From NCBI GenBank assembly GCA_015056865.1, contig SVFM01000016.1, positions 1-64,000 of the forward strand: a stretch of DNA of 64,000 bases. Reading direction: 5' to 3'. The position numbers and the translations under genes were made by a program. The notes below the pieces were generated by a model. It saw nothing but the letters and a program-made list of their open reading frames with translations. It was not told where the DNA came from and did no database searches. This document shows positions 34,094 through 42,661 of the stretch, one piece after another. Within the stretch, counting starts at the first letter, position 1. The number at the start of each line of letters is the position of its first letter. Origin of the DNA: Lachnospiraceae bacterium. Lineage in GTDB: Bacteria; Bacillota; Clostridia; Lachnospirales; Lachnospiraceae.

Positions 34094-35197
34094 ATGAAAT
34101 ATTACATTGAGGCCAAAAGCGCAAAAAGTGCTTATATACAGTTATATGAACAGCTGAAAAGAGATATTGTGGCAGGTCTTTTTCCTTATGGTGCAAAATT
34201 GCCATCCAAGCGGCTTTTGGCAGAAGAGGCAGATGTCAGTGTCATCACGGTAGAGCATGCCTATGCTATTTTATGCGATGAGGGCTACATCGAATCCCGG
34301 CAACGCAGCGGCTATTTTGTGCTTTATCGGGAGAGTGATTTTGTTTCAAATGCGGAGATCGGGGCGAATAGTTGGGAGCGCACAGGCCATGTCCATACAG
34401 GAAAGGGTGAATTTCCTTTTTCTGTTTTAGCAAAAACTATGCGGAGAGTCTTACTGGATTATGGAGAAGATATTCTGGAGAAATCTCCCAACCATGGTTG
34501 CCGGGAGCTAAGAACGGCTATCTGTGCCTACTTGGCCAGAAGTAATGGTATGCGGGTTTTGCCGGAGCAGATCATTATTGGTTCAGGAGCAGAGTATTTG
34601 TACAGTTTGATCGTGCAGTTGTTAGGGAGCGATCGCATCTATGGGTTGGAGACGCCCTCTTATGACAAGATACGCCGGGTCTATCAGGCAAACGGTGTTA
34701 GATGCGAAATGCTGCGACTGGGTAAAGAGGGAATTAAGACCCAGGAACTGGAAAGAACGTCAGCAACTGTGCTTCACGTGACACCTTATAACAGCTATCC
34801 CAGTGGCATCACAGCAGATGTGTCCAAGCGTTTGGAGTATCTTCGCTGGGCAGAGAAGAGAAACGGTTATATTATTGAAGATAACTATGATTCGGAATTG
34901 ACTGTGTCCTCCAAAAATGAAGATACGGTGTTTTCTCTTGCTGAAAACGGATCGGTGATTTATTTGAACACCTTTTCGCAGACCATAGCACCGGCTATGC
35001 GTGTGGGTTATATGGTACTGCCAAAGCAACTATTAGAGGTGTTTGAGAACAAGCTGGGATTTTATTCCTGCACGGTTCCGGTGTTTGAGCAGTATGTTCT
35101 GGCAGAGCTGATCAGCAGCGGAGACTTTGAGAGACATATTAACCGGGTCCGCAGAATGCGAAGAAAGAAGACGGCGATTCAAAATTCAGGAGAATAA
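34094..35197 (+). CDS. MocR/PdxR-type regulator, C-terminally truncated, PLP lysine lost
   Basis: A 367-residue protein: GntR-type winged helix (about 1-75, SAYIQLYEQLKRDIVAGLF) fused to an aminotransferase-I fold. The motif that should carry the PLP lysine reads NTFSQTIAPAMRVGYMVLP, with Gln at residue 296 in place of Lys. The chain ends soon after FERHINRVRRMRRKK, about 90 residues short of the usual 450-480, so the small domain is missing. Pyridoxal kinase lies two genes downstream, matching the usual role of MocR/PdxR in vitamin B6 control. One base separates it from the acyltransferase. Confidence 0.85.
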   Translation: MKYYIEAKSAKSAYIQLYEQLKRDIVAGLFPYGAKLPSKRLLAEEADVSVITVEHAYAILCDEGYIESRQRSGYFVLYRESDFVSNAEIGANSWERTGHVHTGKGEFPFSVLAKTMRRVLLDYGEDILEKSPNHGCRELRTAICAYLARSNGMRVLPEQIIIGSGAEYLYSLIVQLLGSDRIYGLETPSYDKIRRVYQANGVRCEMLRLGKEGIKTQELERTSATVLHVTPYNSYPSGITADVSKRLEYLRWAEKRNGYIIEDNYDSELTVSSKNEDTVFSLAENGSVIYLNTFSQTIAPAMRVGYMVLPKQLLEVFENKLGFYSCTVPVFEQYVLAELISSGDFERHINRVRRMRRKKTAIQNSGE

Positions 35198-35198
35198 C

Positions 35199-36236
35199 AT
35201 GAATAGCAGAGAGCGGAATTATGATTATTTAAGAAGTTTATCCTGTATTGCAATTGTATTGCTGCATGTGTCGAGCAGTTATTGGAGTGCAGTCGATGTA
35301 GGGAGTACGGGTTTTTTAGTTATGACAGTCTATAATGCCGCCACGCGATTTGCGGTTCCGGTCTTTATGATGCTCAGCGGAGCTTTTATGCTGGAGCCAG
35401 AGAAAGAAATAAGCGTCAAAGGGACGATCAAACGCTTCAGCATATATTCGGTTAATTTTTATATCTGGTCTGCATTTTTTGCCTTCCAGGGTCTTGCAAT
35501 AAAATTGATAACAGGAAAAGGGATCACCGAAGAAATGTGGGCAGGTTCCGTGCAGCGGTTTCTTTGGGGGCACTATCATATGTGGTTTATATTTCTGATC
35601 CTGGGTTTTTATTTGCTGCTGCCGGTTGTGAGGGCATTATGTGAGAAGAAAGCGGTAATAGAGTATTATTTGATAATATGGATATTCGCAATGTATGTTG
35701 TTCCGATAGTGTCAGCTATTTTAAAAATAGAATGGCTGAATGTGTGGATCAGTAAATTGTCCATGAATATGCTGGTAGGATATCTTGGGTATTTTATTTT
35801 GGGATATTACATCAGGAAGTATGGATTTTCCGGAAAACTCAGGATGGTGCTATATATAGGCGGAGTGTTCAGTTTTTTCTATACGGCTGCAGGAACAATC
35901 CTGCAGTCCCGTATGCAGAAGGCGTATGTTGAGGACTTTTTTAGTCCGGGATCATGGAATGTCTTATTATTTTCAATTGCAGTATTTACTTTTTTTGCCA
36001 AAAGGAAAGAGATCCGATGGGGATATTCTTTGATAAGTAAAATTGCAAGTTGTTCTTTTATTATTTATATGATCCATCCGTTCTTTTTGGAAAAGTTGAA
36101 TCTGGTAGGGATAACAACTATTTCATTTAATAGCTTATTCAGTGTCCCCTTGCTGACAGTCGTAATATTTATATGTTCTTTGGGGATAGGCATAATTATT
36201 AAAAAAATTCCCTATGTAAATAAGTTGTTGCTGTAA
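35199..36236 (+). CDS. Acyltransferase family 3 membrane protein (OafA/WecH-like)
   Basis: A 345-residue protein with ten helices. NYDYLRSLSCIAIVLLHVSSSYW at the N terminus holds the conserved Arg and His of the family, and WFIFLILGFYLLLPVVR the usual middle motif. These enzymes O-acetylate sugars or lipids at the cell surface. The start at 35199 has AGGAGA upstream. The gene is AT-rich and sits directly after the truncated MocR gene, so it may have been inserted there. Confidence 0.87.
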   Translation: MNSRERNYDYLRSLSCIAIVLLHVSSSYWSAVDVGSTGFLVMTVYNAATRFAVPVFMMLSGAFMLEPEKEISVKGTIKRFSIYSVNFYIWSAFFAFQGLAIKLITGKGITEEMWAGSVQRFLWGHYHMWFIFLILGFYLLLPVVRALCEKKAVIEYYLIIWIFAMYVVPIVSAILKIEWLNVWISKLSMNMLVGYLGYFILGYYIRKYGFSGKLRMVLYIGGVFSFFYTAAGTILQSRMQKAYVEDFFSPGSWNVLLFSIAVFTFFAKRKEIRWGYSLISKIASCSFIIYMIHPFFLEKLNLVGITTISFNSLFSVPLLTVVIFICSLGIGIIIKKIPYVNKLLL

Positions 36237-36355
36237 ACGTGCAGGGTACTGGTTCCATCTGGTCATATAAAACACTCTTAATTTGGATATTTATTTAATA
36301 TCAAAATAAAATATACTCATGGTAAGAATACATAAACAAATAAGGAGTGACGATT

Positions 36356-37189
36356 ATGGCATACCCTAAGATACTGACAATTCAAGATATTTCTTGTGTG
36401 GGACAATGTTCCCTCACAGTTGCACTGCCTATCATTTCAGCCTGCGGCATAGAGACTTGTGTGCTACCTTCAGCGGTGCTCTCAACACATACAGCGGGTT
36501 TTAAAGGATATACCTTCCGTGATCTGACGGAGGACATGCCGGATATCAGGGCCCATTGGGTAAAGGAAGGCATTGCGTTTGACGCTATTTATACGGGATA
36601 TCTGGGCAGTACCAAGCAGATTGCGTATGTGGAGGATATTTTGCAGACTACAGGCAAGGAAAATTGCGTGAAGATCGTGGATCCTGCCATGGCGGACAAT
36701 GGTAATCTGTATCCCGGTTTCGATGCAGCCTTTGTAGAGGCAATGAAGGGACTTTGCGGCAAGGCAGACTACATCCTGCCCAACATCACGGAAGCATGTT
36801 TTCTGACTGATACGGAATACAAAACAGAATATGACAGATCTTACATAGACCTGTTGCTGGAAAAGTTGTCAGCATTGGGTTGCAGGAATATTATCTTTAC
36901 CGGTATTTCTTATGCACCCGGCAAGACCGGTGTGGTAGTATATGAAAACGGGCGGTATTCTTACTACGAGCACGATAAGCTTCCCAATAGCTGCCATGGC
37001 ACGGGAGATATCTATGCATCTGCTTTCGTGGGTGCGTTGGTAAGGGGTAAGACAGCTTATGAGTCAGCTAAGATCGCGGCGGATTATACTGTGGAGTGCA
37101 TCAAAGCCACTGCCCAGGAGGAGAATCATTGGTATGGTGCCAAGTTTGAGCCGGTGTTATCCAAGCTGATCGGTGCATTGGAAAAATAA
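36356..37189 (+). CDS. pdxY: Pyridoxal/pyridoxamine kinase
   Basis: A 277-residue ribokinase-fold kinase that phosphorylates B6 vitamers. TIQDISCVGQCSLTVALPII at the N terminus and the C-terminal PNSCHGTGDIYASAFVGAL (GTGD catalytic loop) match clostridial PdxK/PdxY proteins. AAGGAG lies 9 bases before the ATG. Downstream terminator at 37204. With the nearby MocR gene it forms a vitamin B6 salvage locus. Confidence 0.92.
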   Translation: MAYPKILTIQDISCVGQCSLTVALPIISACGIETCVLPSAVLSTHTAGFKGYTFRDLTEDMPDIRAHWVKEGIAFDAIYTGYLGSTKQIAYVEDILQTTGKENCVKIVDPAMADNGNLYPGFDAAFVEAMKGLCGKADYILPNITEACFLTDTEYKTEYDRSYIDLLLEKLSALGCRNIIFTGISYAPGKTGVVVYENGRYSYYEHDKLPNSCHGTGDIYASAFVGALVRGKTAYESAKIAADYTVECIKATAQEENHWYGAKFEPVLSKLIGALEK

Positions 37190-37203
37190 ACAATAGAGAA
37201 CAG

Positions 37204-37241
37204 AAAAACTCCGTTTCCAAACTAGGGAACGGAGCTTTTTA
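37204..37241 (+). terminator. Rho-independent terminator after pdxY
   Basis: CTCCGTTTCC (37209-37218) with GGGAACGGAG (37225-37234), then CTTTTT. Confidence 0.88.
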
Positions 37242-37312
37242 TCACGGATTTCTTCCCAGCCACATACGATAAACTGAGTAACAGAATAATCAATGCAGGA
37301 GAGGAAATTTTT

Positions 37313-38026
37313 ATGGCTTTTTGTAAAACAATTGTTCATGTAGTGCAGCCGGGGGATACCTTTTATCGGTTGGCACAGAGATACCAGACCACAGTTCCGG
37401 AGATCATCCTTCGAAATCCGGGTGTGAACCCTTATAATTTGCAGGTGGGCACCCGCTTGTCCATATGCAACGGGCAGCAGAACAATACATCGTTTGAGGA
37501 TGAAATGGATCTGAATAATGATATGAGAAAGGCCTGGATGCAGTATATTTACTGGCTTAGAATGTTTATGACCAGCTTGTTTGAAAACCTGGAGGATATG
37601 GATGCGGTGGAGGCCAGATTGATGAAAACACCGGAGGATATTGCCAGTGTGATGGATAAGTTTTATCCCAGGGCCCAGATCGTTCAGTTGATGCAGCTTA
37701 TGGAAGAACACACCGATATGGGCAATCAGATCATGAGAATGATGAAGGAAAATGATATGCAGGCTGTGGAGCGGTTGGAGCGTCAGTGGTATCAGAATGC
37801 GGAAAAAATTGCATCCTTATTAAGCAGTTTGAATACAGAATATTCTTATGAAGAGATCTTGCGGGAATTGTCCAGACACATGGATATGACCAAGAGACAG
37901 ATGATGGCGGCTCAAAACATGGAACATGACGAGGCTGTCAGAATTTTTGATGAAAGTGAAAACCAGATCTTGGAGTTGGCAGATTATCTGACCAAGGGCC
38001 TTATGAATCAGTTTTATCGTTCTTAA
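37313..38026 (+). CDS. LysM domain protein
   Basis: A 237-residue protein: LysM domain at residues 7-52 (VHVVQPGDTFYRLAQRYQTTVPEI, NPYNLQVGTRLSI), then a helical region of about 180 residues rich in Met, Gln and Glu. No signal peptide is seen, so export would need another route, or the LysM may act inside the spore or cell as in SafA-type proteins. GGAGAGG lies upstream. The helical part is not recognised. Confidence 0.85.
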   Translation: MAFCKTIVHVVQPGDTFYRLAQRYQTTVPEIILRNPGVNPYNLQVGTRLSICNGQQNNTSFEDEMDLNNDMRKAWMQYIYWLRMFMTSLFENLEDMDAVEARLMKTPEDIASVMDKFYPRAQIVQLMQLMEEHTDMGNQIMRMMKENDMQAVERLERQWYQNAEKIASLLSSLNTEYSYEEILRELSRHMDMTKRQMMAAQNMEHDEAVRIFDESENQILELADYLTKGLMNQFYRS

Positions 38027-38093
38027 GACAATGTTCTTAACAGATACTGGAGGGCGGTATGTAATCGGACGGTGTAAAAACCTTCCGGTCATT

Positions 38094-38612
38094 TTAGCGC
38101 CCTCTGTATTCTTGCTTTAATATATTTGCCATTTCTTCCGGAGTTTCTTTACATCCATCTGCTAGCCACAATTTGATAATGGCATTCAGACCGTTTCGGA
38201 AGAATTCAATATGGTACTTGAGGTTAGTGTCTATGTGTTCTTTCTTAGCCCGTTCTGCATCGTATATTGAAACAAGGTGTTTATCATCGTAACACAGCTT
38301 AAAGTAGGTTTTATAAAAAATCTGGTTTTCTTTAATGTGAGTAAACATTTTTAACGCACCGCTGCGCTCATTAAAATAGTCGTAGTCGGCAAATAAGTCG
38401 GAAAATTCATTTTCCAGTTTTTTCCTTGTTTTATCGGCCAGTTCAAATATATCGATATAATTTGCGTAGAAAGTACTGCGGTTTAGTCCTGTAATTTTAA
38501 TAAGGTCTGAAACAGTTATATTTTTGATCTCGTGGGTTTGCAAAAGTTCAATAAATGTTCTTTCGATCTTTTCCTGTGATTCTTTTCGTCTCTTGTTGTT
38601 CTTTACATTCAT
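38094..38612 (-). CDS. TetR/AcrR family regulator
   Basis: A 172-residue regulator. Helix-turn-helix at residues 33-52 (ITVSDLIKITGLNRSTFYAN), followed by the YIDIFELADK helix; the C-terminal part resembles the TetR_C 33-type domain (FFRNGLNAIIKLWLADGCKETPEEMA). Divergent from the membrane gene pair at 38732-39840, which it probably controls. AT-rich. Confidence 0.9.
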   Translation of the reverse strand: MNVKNNKRRKESQEKIERTFIELLQTHEIKNITVSDLIKITGLNRSTFYANYIDIFELADKTRKKLENEFSDLFADYDYFNERSGALKMFTHIKENQIFYKTYFKLCYDDKHLVSIYDAERAKKEHIDTNLKYHIEFFRNGLNAIIKLWLADGCKETPEEMANILKQEYRGR

Positions 38613-38654
38613 ATAAACTCTCCATTATTCCAACAGATGTTGCAGAGTTGATGA

Positions 38655-38688
38655 TTGTTTTGTTTCTTCAAAATCATTATACTTGAAT
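38655..38688 (+). promoter_or_regulatory. Promoter of the membrane pair with candidate TetR operator
   Basis: TTGTTT (38655-38660), 17-bp spacer and TATACT (38678-38683). TTCAA (38668-38672) and TTGAA (38684-38688) form an inverted repeat across the -10 box, a plausible site for the divergent TetR protein. Confidence 0.5.
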
Positions 38689-38731
38689 TACAATAAAAAA
38701 CAAGTGTCGGTTTAATGAAAGGGGATATTAA

Positions 38732-39100
38732 ATGAAAAAAAGTAGTTTTGTTGCGCTTATTATGGGTACAGTGAGTGGAGTATTGTTTGCTCTTGGTATG
38801 TGTATGGCACTTTTGCCGGAGTGGAACGCTTTTAAGGAAGGAATTATCTTTGGCGTTGCAGGTCTGATACTCGGGGTCATCACATTTCTTGTGTGGTGTA
38901 AGATGGAAAACAAGAAGTTGCCAAAGATGAATGGTAAAAATATTTTGCGCACCATCTACGGTATTGTAGCTGCGTTAGTTCTTGGGGTAGGTATGTGTAT
39001 GTGCCTTGTTTGGCAGCAGATTGTAGGGGGTACGCTGGTTGGATTGCTTGGTATCATTATGCTGATTGCGTTGATACCCATGATTAAGGGCATCAAATGA
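38732..39100 (+). CDS. Small polytopic membrane protein of a TetR-linked pair
   Basis: A 122-residue protein with four hydrophobic helices (about 7-27, 35-56, 72-92 and 97-118). MGTVSGVLFALGMCMALLPEW and the similar later stretch VLGVGMCMCLVW look like an internal repeat. AAAGGGG precedes the ATG. Overlaps the next gene by 4 bases (ATGA). Such pairs next to a TetR gene are frequent in Clostridia; function unknown. Confidence 0.75.
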   Translation: MKKSSFVALIMGTVSGVLFALGMCMALLPEWNAFKEGIIFGVAGLILGVITFLVWCKMENKKLPKMNGKNILRTIYGIVAALVLGVGMCMCLVWQQIVGGTLVGLLGIIMLIALIPMIKGIK

Positions 39101-39840
39101 AAGCGAATGTAAGCATTATAATCAACCTTGCCTATGCAGTCGGTAATTGCATGATAGGTTTTTTTACACATTCGTGGTGGTTTATTACAGTTGGAGCGTA
39201 TTACGCAGTTCTGACCATAACCCGTTTTTTTATATTGCAGATCAAGCAGAAGGAAAACAAAAATCTTGATATTGATTTTTTTGCAAGACGAATCACGGGA
39301 ATTCTATTGGTTGTGCTTTCTTTCTGCATAGTGGGCGTTAATATTCTGTCCGCGCTAAAAGAGCGAGGCACCGCCTTCCACGAAATCGTGATGATCGCTA
39401 TTGCAACCTACACATTCGCGAAAATTACCATAGCAATTATAGGAATGGTAAATGCAAGGCATACAGATTCACCGGTGATAAAGACGCTTAGAAACATATC
39501 TCTGGCAGATGCTTGTGTTTCTATTTACTCTATGCAGAGATCTATGCTTGTGTCTTTTGCCGGCATGAATGCGAGAGAACTTTTTATTTTAAATATCTTT
39601 ACCGGAACGGCGGTATGGCTTATTGTACTGCTTTTGGGAATTAATTTGATAGGAGGAAAATACATAAATATGGCTAAATCTAAAATCGCCGGAGCAGTAA
39701 CCGGTGGTTACAAGAAAATTGAAAAAGGTGTTGTTAGTGGATATACCAAGATTGAAGATAAGTTTGTAGATGCTTACCTTACCAAGGATGGGGAAACTGT
39801 TGAAGAAGCCAAGGCAAGACTAAAAAAAGAAAATAAATAA
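39097..39840 (+). CDS. Polytopic membrane protein of a TetR-linked pair
   Basis: A 247-residue protein with about six helices (residues 5-190) and a charged C-terminal tail (YKKIEKGVVSGYTKIEDKFVDAYL) that looks amphipathic and repetitive. Translationally coupled to the preceding gene; both are likely repressed by the TetR protein. Function not recognised; resistance or stress export is only a guess from context. Confidence 0.75.
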   Translation: MKANVSIIINLAYAVGNCMIGFFTHSWWFITVGAYYAVLTITRFFILQIKQKENKNLDIDFFARRITGILLVVLSFCIVGVNILSALKERGTAFHEIVMIAIATYTFAKITIAIIGMVNARHTDSPVIKTLRNISLADACVSIYSMQRSMLVSFAGMNARELFILNIFTGTAVWLIVLLLGINLIGGKYINMAKSKIAGAVTGGYKKIEKGVVSGYTKIEDKFVDAYLTKDGETVEEAKARLKKENK

Positions 39841-39844
39841 GTAA

Positions 39845-39886
39845 ATGGCGGTAGGAAATGATAAATCTTCCTGCCGCCATCATTTT
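39845..39886 (+). terminator. Rho-independent terminator after the membrane pair
   Basis: ATGGCGGTAGGAA (39845-39857) with TTCCTGCCGCCAT (39868-39880), then CATTTTT. Confidence 0.88.
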
Positions 39887-39958
39887 TCCGGATTGTATTG
39901 CATGGATGTTGTGAATAAGATAAAATGTTGATACTATGGAAAAGCAGGAGTTTATATC

Positions 39959-41722
39959 ATGAAATTTTTATTGGTAGCCATCAATGCAAAATATATTCAT
40001 TCCAACCCGGCAGTGTACAGTCTGCGCAGTTTTGCAGGAGAAAAGTTCCGGCCTCATATTGAGATTGGGGAGTATACCGTCAATCATCGGTTGGAGGATA
40101 TTCTGGGGGATATTTATAAGCGTAGGCCGGATGCGGTGGCCTTTTCCTGCTATATTTGGAATTGGACCATGGTACAGGGGGTCATAACAGAGCTGCACAA
40201 GCTTTTGCCGGAGGTTCCTATTTGGCTGGGTGGTCCGGAAGTTTCTTTTGATGGTGCGCGGATTTTGGAACGGTATCCCATGGTGACCGGCATCATGATT
40301 GGGGAAGGAGAGGTTACTTTTCGGGAACTGATCGGTTGTTATGTAAACCGTGAAGAGGAGCTGCAGAATATTTCCGGGTTATTGCTGCCCGAAGGGCTTA
40401 CGGGCGAGAGAGGGGTGACGGATCTGAGCAGCATCCCCTTTTTATATGAGGATCTGGAGCCCTTTGAAAATCGTATTATCTACTATGAATCCAGCAGAGG
40501 CTGTCCATACAGATGCAGCTACTGTCTGTCTGCCATAGAGAAACAGGTAAGGCTGCGGGACGTGGACCTGGTGAAAAAGGAACTAAAATTCTTTCTGGAC
40601 CACAAGGTTCCTCAGGTAAAATTTGTGGACAGAACTTTTAATTGCAACCATGAGCATGCAATGGCTATTTGGCAGTATATTCTAGAACATGACAATGGTG
40701 TTACCAATTTTCATTTTGAAATTTCTGCAGATATTTTGCGGGAAGATGAAATTGCCCTGCTTAAGGATATGCGGCCGGGGCTGGTACAGTTGGAAATTGG
40801 GGTACAGACGGCTAATCCGGAGACTTTGGAGGCAATCTGCAGGCATACAGATTTGGATATTCTTTCCCGAAATGTGGCTGCCATTCGGGAAGGGGGCAAT
40901 ATTCATCAGCATCTGGACCTGATCGCGGGACTGCCTTACGAGGATTATGAAAGCTTTGGCAGGTCTTTTGACCTTGTGTACGGCATGGGACCTGAGCAGT
41001 TACAGCTTGGCTTTTTGAAGGTTTTGAAGGGTTCTCCCATGCAGGAAAAGGCCGGAGAGTATGGTATAGTCTATCAGTCTGCGCCGCCCTATGAGGTGCT
41101 TTATACCCGCTGGTTGTCCTATGGTGATGTGCTGAGGCTGAAAAAGATTGAGGAGATGGTGGAGCTATATTATAACAGCTGCCAGTTTACCCATACACTA
41201 TTCTGGCTGGAGCAATGTTTTTCTTCGCCTTTTTCCTTGTATGAGGCGCTGGCGGATTTTTACGAAGAAAAGGGGTATTTTGTAAACAGTCCCTCCAGAG
41301 CTTATCGGTATCAGGTTTTGCTGGAATTTGCCCGGACCCGGGATAAGGAGCGGGAGGAGTTGTACCGGGAGGCACTGGTATTTGATATGTACCTGAGGGA
41401 GAACTTAAAAAGCAGGCCTGCTTTTGCAAGGGATCTGGAAGAGCACAAGGAAATCATACGTGACTTTTATGTATTGGAGGAGCAGACCCGCAGATATTTG
41501 CCGGATTATGGAGCGTGTGATGCCAGACAGTTGGCCAGAATGACCCATATGGAACCTTTCCGTTATCCGGTTTGGGATGCATGTGCCTGTGAAACAAAGG
41601 CATCCGAAAGGGTTTGGTACGTGCTTTTTGATTATAGCCGGCGCAGTCCGTTGACAAAAGAAGCAAGAATACAACTGGTGGATGAGACAATTGGAAAGGC
41701 GGACGAACTATGCCAAAAATAG
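39959..41722 (+). CDS. B12-binding domain radical SAM protein (DUF4080)
   Basis: A 587-residue protein. The N-terminal cobalamin-binding-like domain (about 1-150, NAKYIHSNPAVYSLRSFA) is followed by a radical SAM core with CPYRCSYC (C182, C186, C189), the FVDRTFNCN strand and a C-terminal DUF4080 domain (about 390-560). This family is common in Clostridia; the reaction is unknown. The 3' end overlaps the exonuclease gene by 13 bases. Confidence 0.92.
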   Translation: MKFLLVAINAKYIHSNPAVYSLRSFAGEKFRPHIEIGEYTVNHRLEDILGDIYKRRPDAVAFSCYIWNWTMVQGVITELHKLLPEVPIWLGGPEVSFDGARILERYPMVTGIMIGEGEVTFRELIGCYVNREEELQNISGLLLPEGLTGERGVTDLSSIPFLYEDLEPFENRIIYYESSRGCPYRCSYCLSAIEKQVRLRDVDLVKKELKFFLDHKVPQVKFVDRTFNCNHEHAMAIWQYILEHDNGVTNFHFEISADILREDEIALLKDMRPGLVQLEIGVQTANPETLEAICRHTDLDILSRNVAAIREGGNIHQHLDLIAGLPYEDYESFGRSFDLVYGMGPEQLQLGFLKVLKGSPMQEKAGEYGIVYQSAPPYEVLYTRWLSYGDVLRLKKIEEMVELYYNSCQFTHTLFWLEQCFSSPFSLYEALADFYEEKGYFVNSPSRAYRYQVLLEFARTRDKEREELYREALVFDMYLRENLKSRPAFARDLEEHKEIIRDFYVLEEQTRRYLPDYGACDARQLARMTHMEPFRYPVWDACACETKASERVWYVLFDYSRRSPLTKEARIQLVDETIGKADELCQK

Positions 41723-42423
41723 TGGACACCTATGTGTGTATCGATCTGGAAACCACAGGATTAAATCCAAAGACAGATAAAATCATAGAGATTGGTGCAG
41801 TGCGGGTGGAGCATGGGGAACAGACAGGTGTGTTTGAGACCTTTGTCAATCCCGGAAGAAAGTTGGAAGAAAGGGTTGCAGCGCTGACCGGTATCCGGGA
41901 TCAGGACTTACAACAGGCACCGGAGATTACAGCTGTTTTGCCGGAATTGTTTGCTTTTTTGGGAGATGAGGTGTTGTTGGGACACAGCTTGCTGTTTGAC
42001 TATTCTTTTCTGAAAAAAGCGGCAGTGGATCAGAAACTGCAGTTTGAGCGGGAGGGAATAGATACGTTGAAGATCGCACGCATTTTTTTGCCGGAACTGG
42101 AAAGCAGGCGGCTGGATTTTTTGTGTGATCATTACGGGATACCTCATCGGGCCCACAGGGCATTGGAGGATGCCAAAGCTACCGTGGATTTGTACCAAAA
42201 ATTGAGGGAGGCCTTTTCTTCAGAGGAGACTGAGAATGTTTTTCAGCCTAGAAAGCTGATCTATCAGGCAAAGCGGGACACGCCTGCCACCAAGGCCCAG
42301 ATCGAACGGTTATATAAGCTGACAGAGAAACATAATATAATGGTAGAAGCGGATCTGTCCAAATTGACCCGCAGTGAAGCAAGCCGCTATACGGATCGGA
42401 TCCTCGCAACGTATGGAAGATAG
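41710..42423 (+). CDS. DnaQ-type 3'-5' exonuclease
   Basis: A 237-residue DEDD-family exonuclease related to the epsilon subunit of DNA polymerase III. Motifs: CIDLETTGLNP (DxE), GHSLLFDYSFL (ExoII Asp) and HRAHRALEDAKAT (ExoIII HxAxxD). After residue 180 comes a small C-terminal module (ATKAQIERLYKLTEKHNI) found in DUF3820/PolC-like relatives. Start inside the preceding gene. Confidence 0.9.
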   Translation: MPKIVDTYVCIDLETTGLNPKTDKIIEIGAVRVEHGEQTGVFETFVNPGRKLEERVAALTGIRDQDLQQAPEITAVLPELFAFLGDEVLLGHSLLFDYSFLKKAAVDQKLQFEREGIDTLKIARIFLPELESRRLDFLCDHYGIPHRAHRALEDAKATVDLYQKLREAFSSEETENVFQPRKLIYQAKRDTPATKAQIERLYKLTEKHNIMVEADLSKLTRSEASRYTDRILATYGR

Positions 42424-42432
42424 AGGTTTTTC

Positions 42433-42462
42433 TTGCAAAAGTGCAGGCTTTCATAGTATAAT
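42433..42462 (+). promoter_or_regulatory. Promoter ahead of the small membrane peptide and vanW genes
   Basis: TTGCAA (42433-42438), 18-bp spacer and TATAAT (42457-42462). A small hairpin (TGCCCT with AGGGG around 42491-42508) lies in the leader near the ribosome site of the 35-residue peptide. Confidence 0.6.
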
Positions 42463-42524
42463 ATTGCATCGGCAGTAAGTTATATCAGTTGCCCTGGTGT
42501 TGCAGGGGGAAAGTTGGTGTACAG

Positions 42525-42632
42525 ATGTTTAATATGAACAATAAGAAAAGCAGAAGGATCGTATCGGCAGTGATCATTTTGATCTTGGTCCTGGCGATGA
42601 TCCTTCCGGCCATAACATATGTTATTTCTTAA
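42525..42632 (+). CDS. Possible 35-residue single-pass membrane peptide
   Basis: ATG at 42525 (or 42534) opens a frame of 35 residues: a basic N terminus (NNKKSRRIV) and one hydrophobic helix (SAVIILILVLAMILPAITYV), ending in TAA. AGGGGGA lies about 14 bases upstream, rather far. It sits between a good promoter and the vanW gene, so it would be the first gene of that transcript. Peptides of this shape are common in Lachnospiraceae but function is unknown. Confidence 0.5.
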   Translation: MFNMNNKKSRRIVSAVIILILVLAMILPAITYVIS

Positions 42633-42661
42633 GTTTTGCAGATCATAGAAAGGATAAAAGA

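Noticed and set aside
38036..38110. Structured terminator between the LysM gene and the TetR gene
   Set aside because: AGGGCG and CGCCCT can pair across about 55 bases, but the inner pairing is poor and there is no clear T-run.
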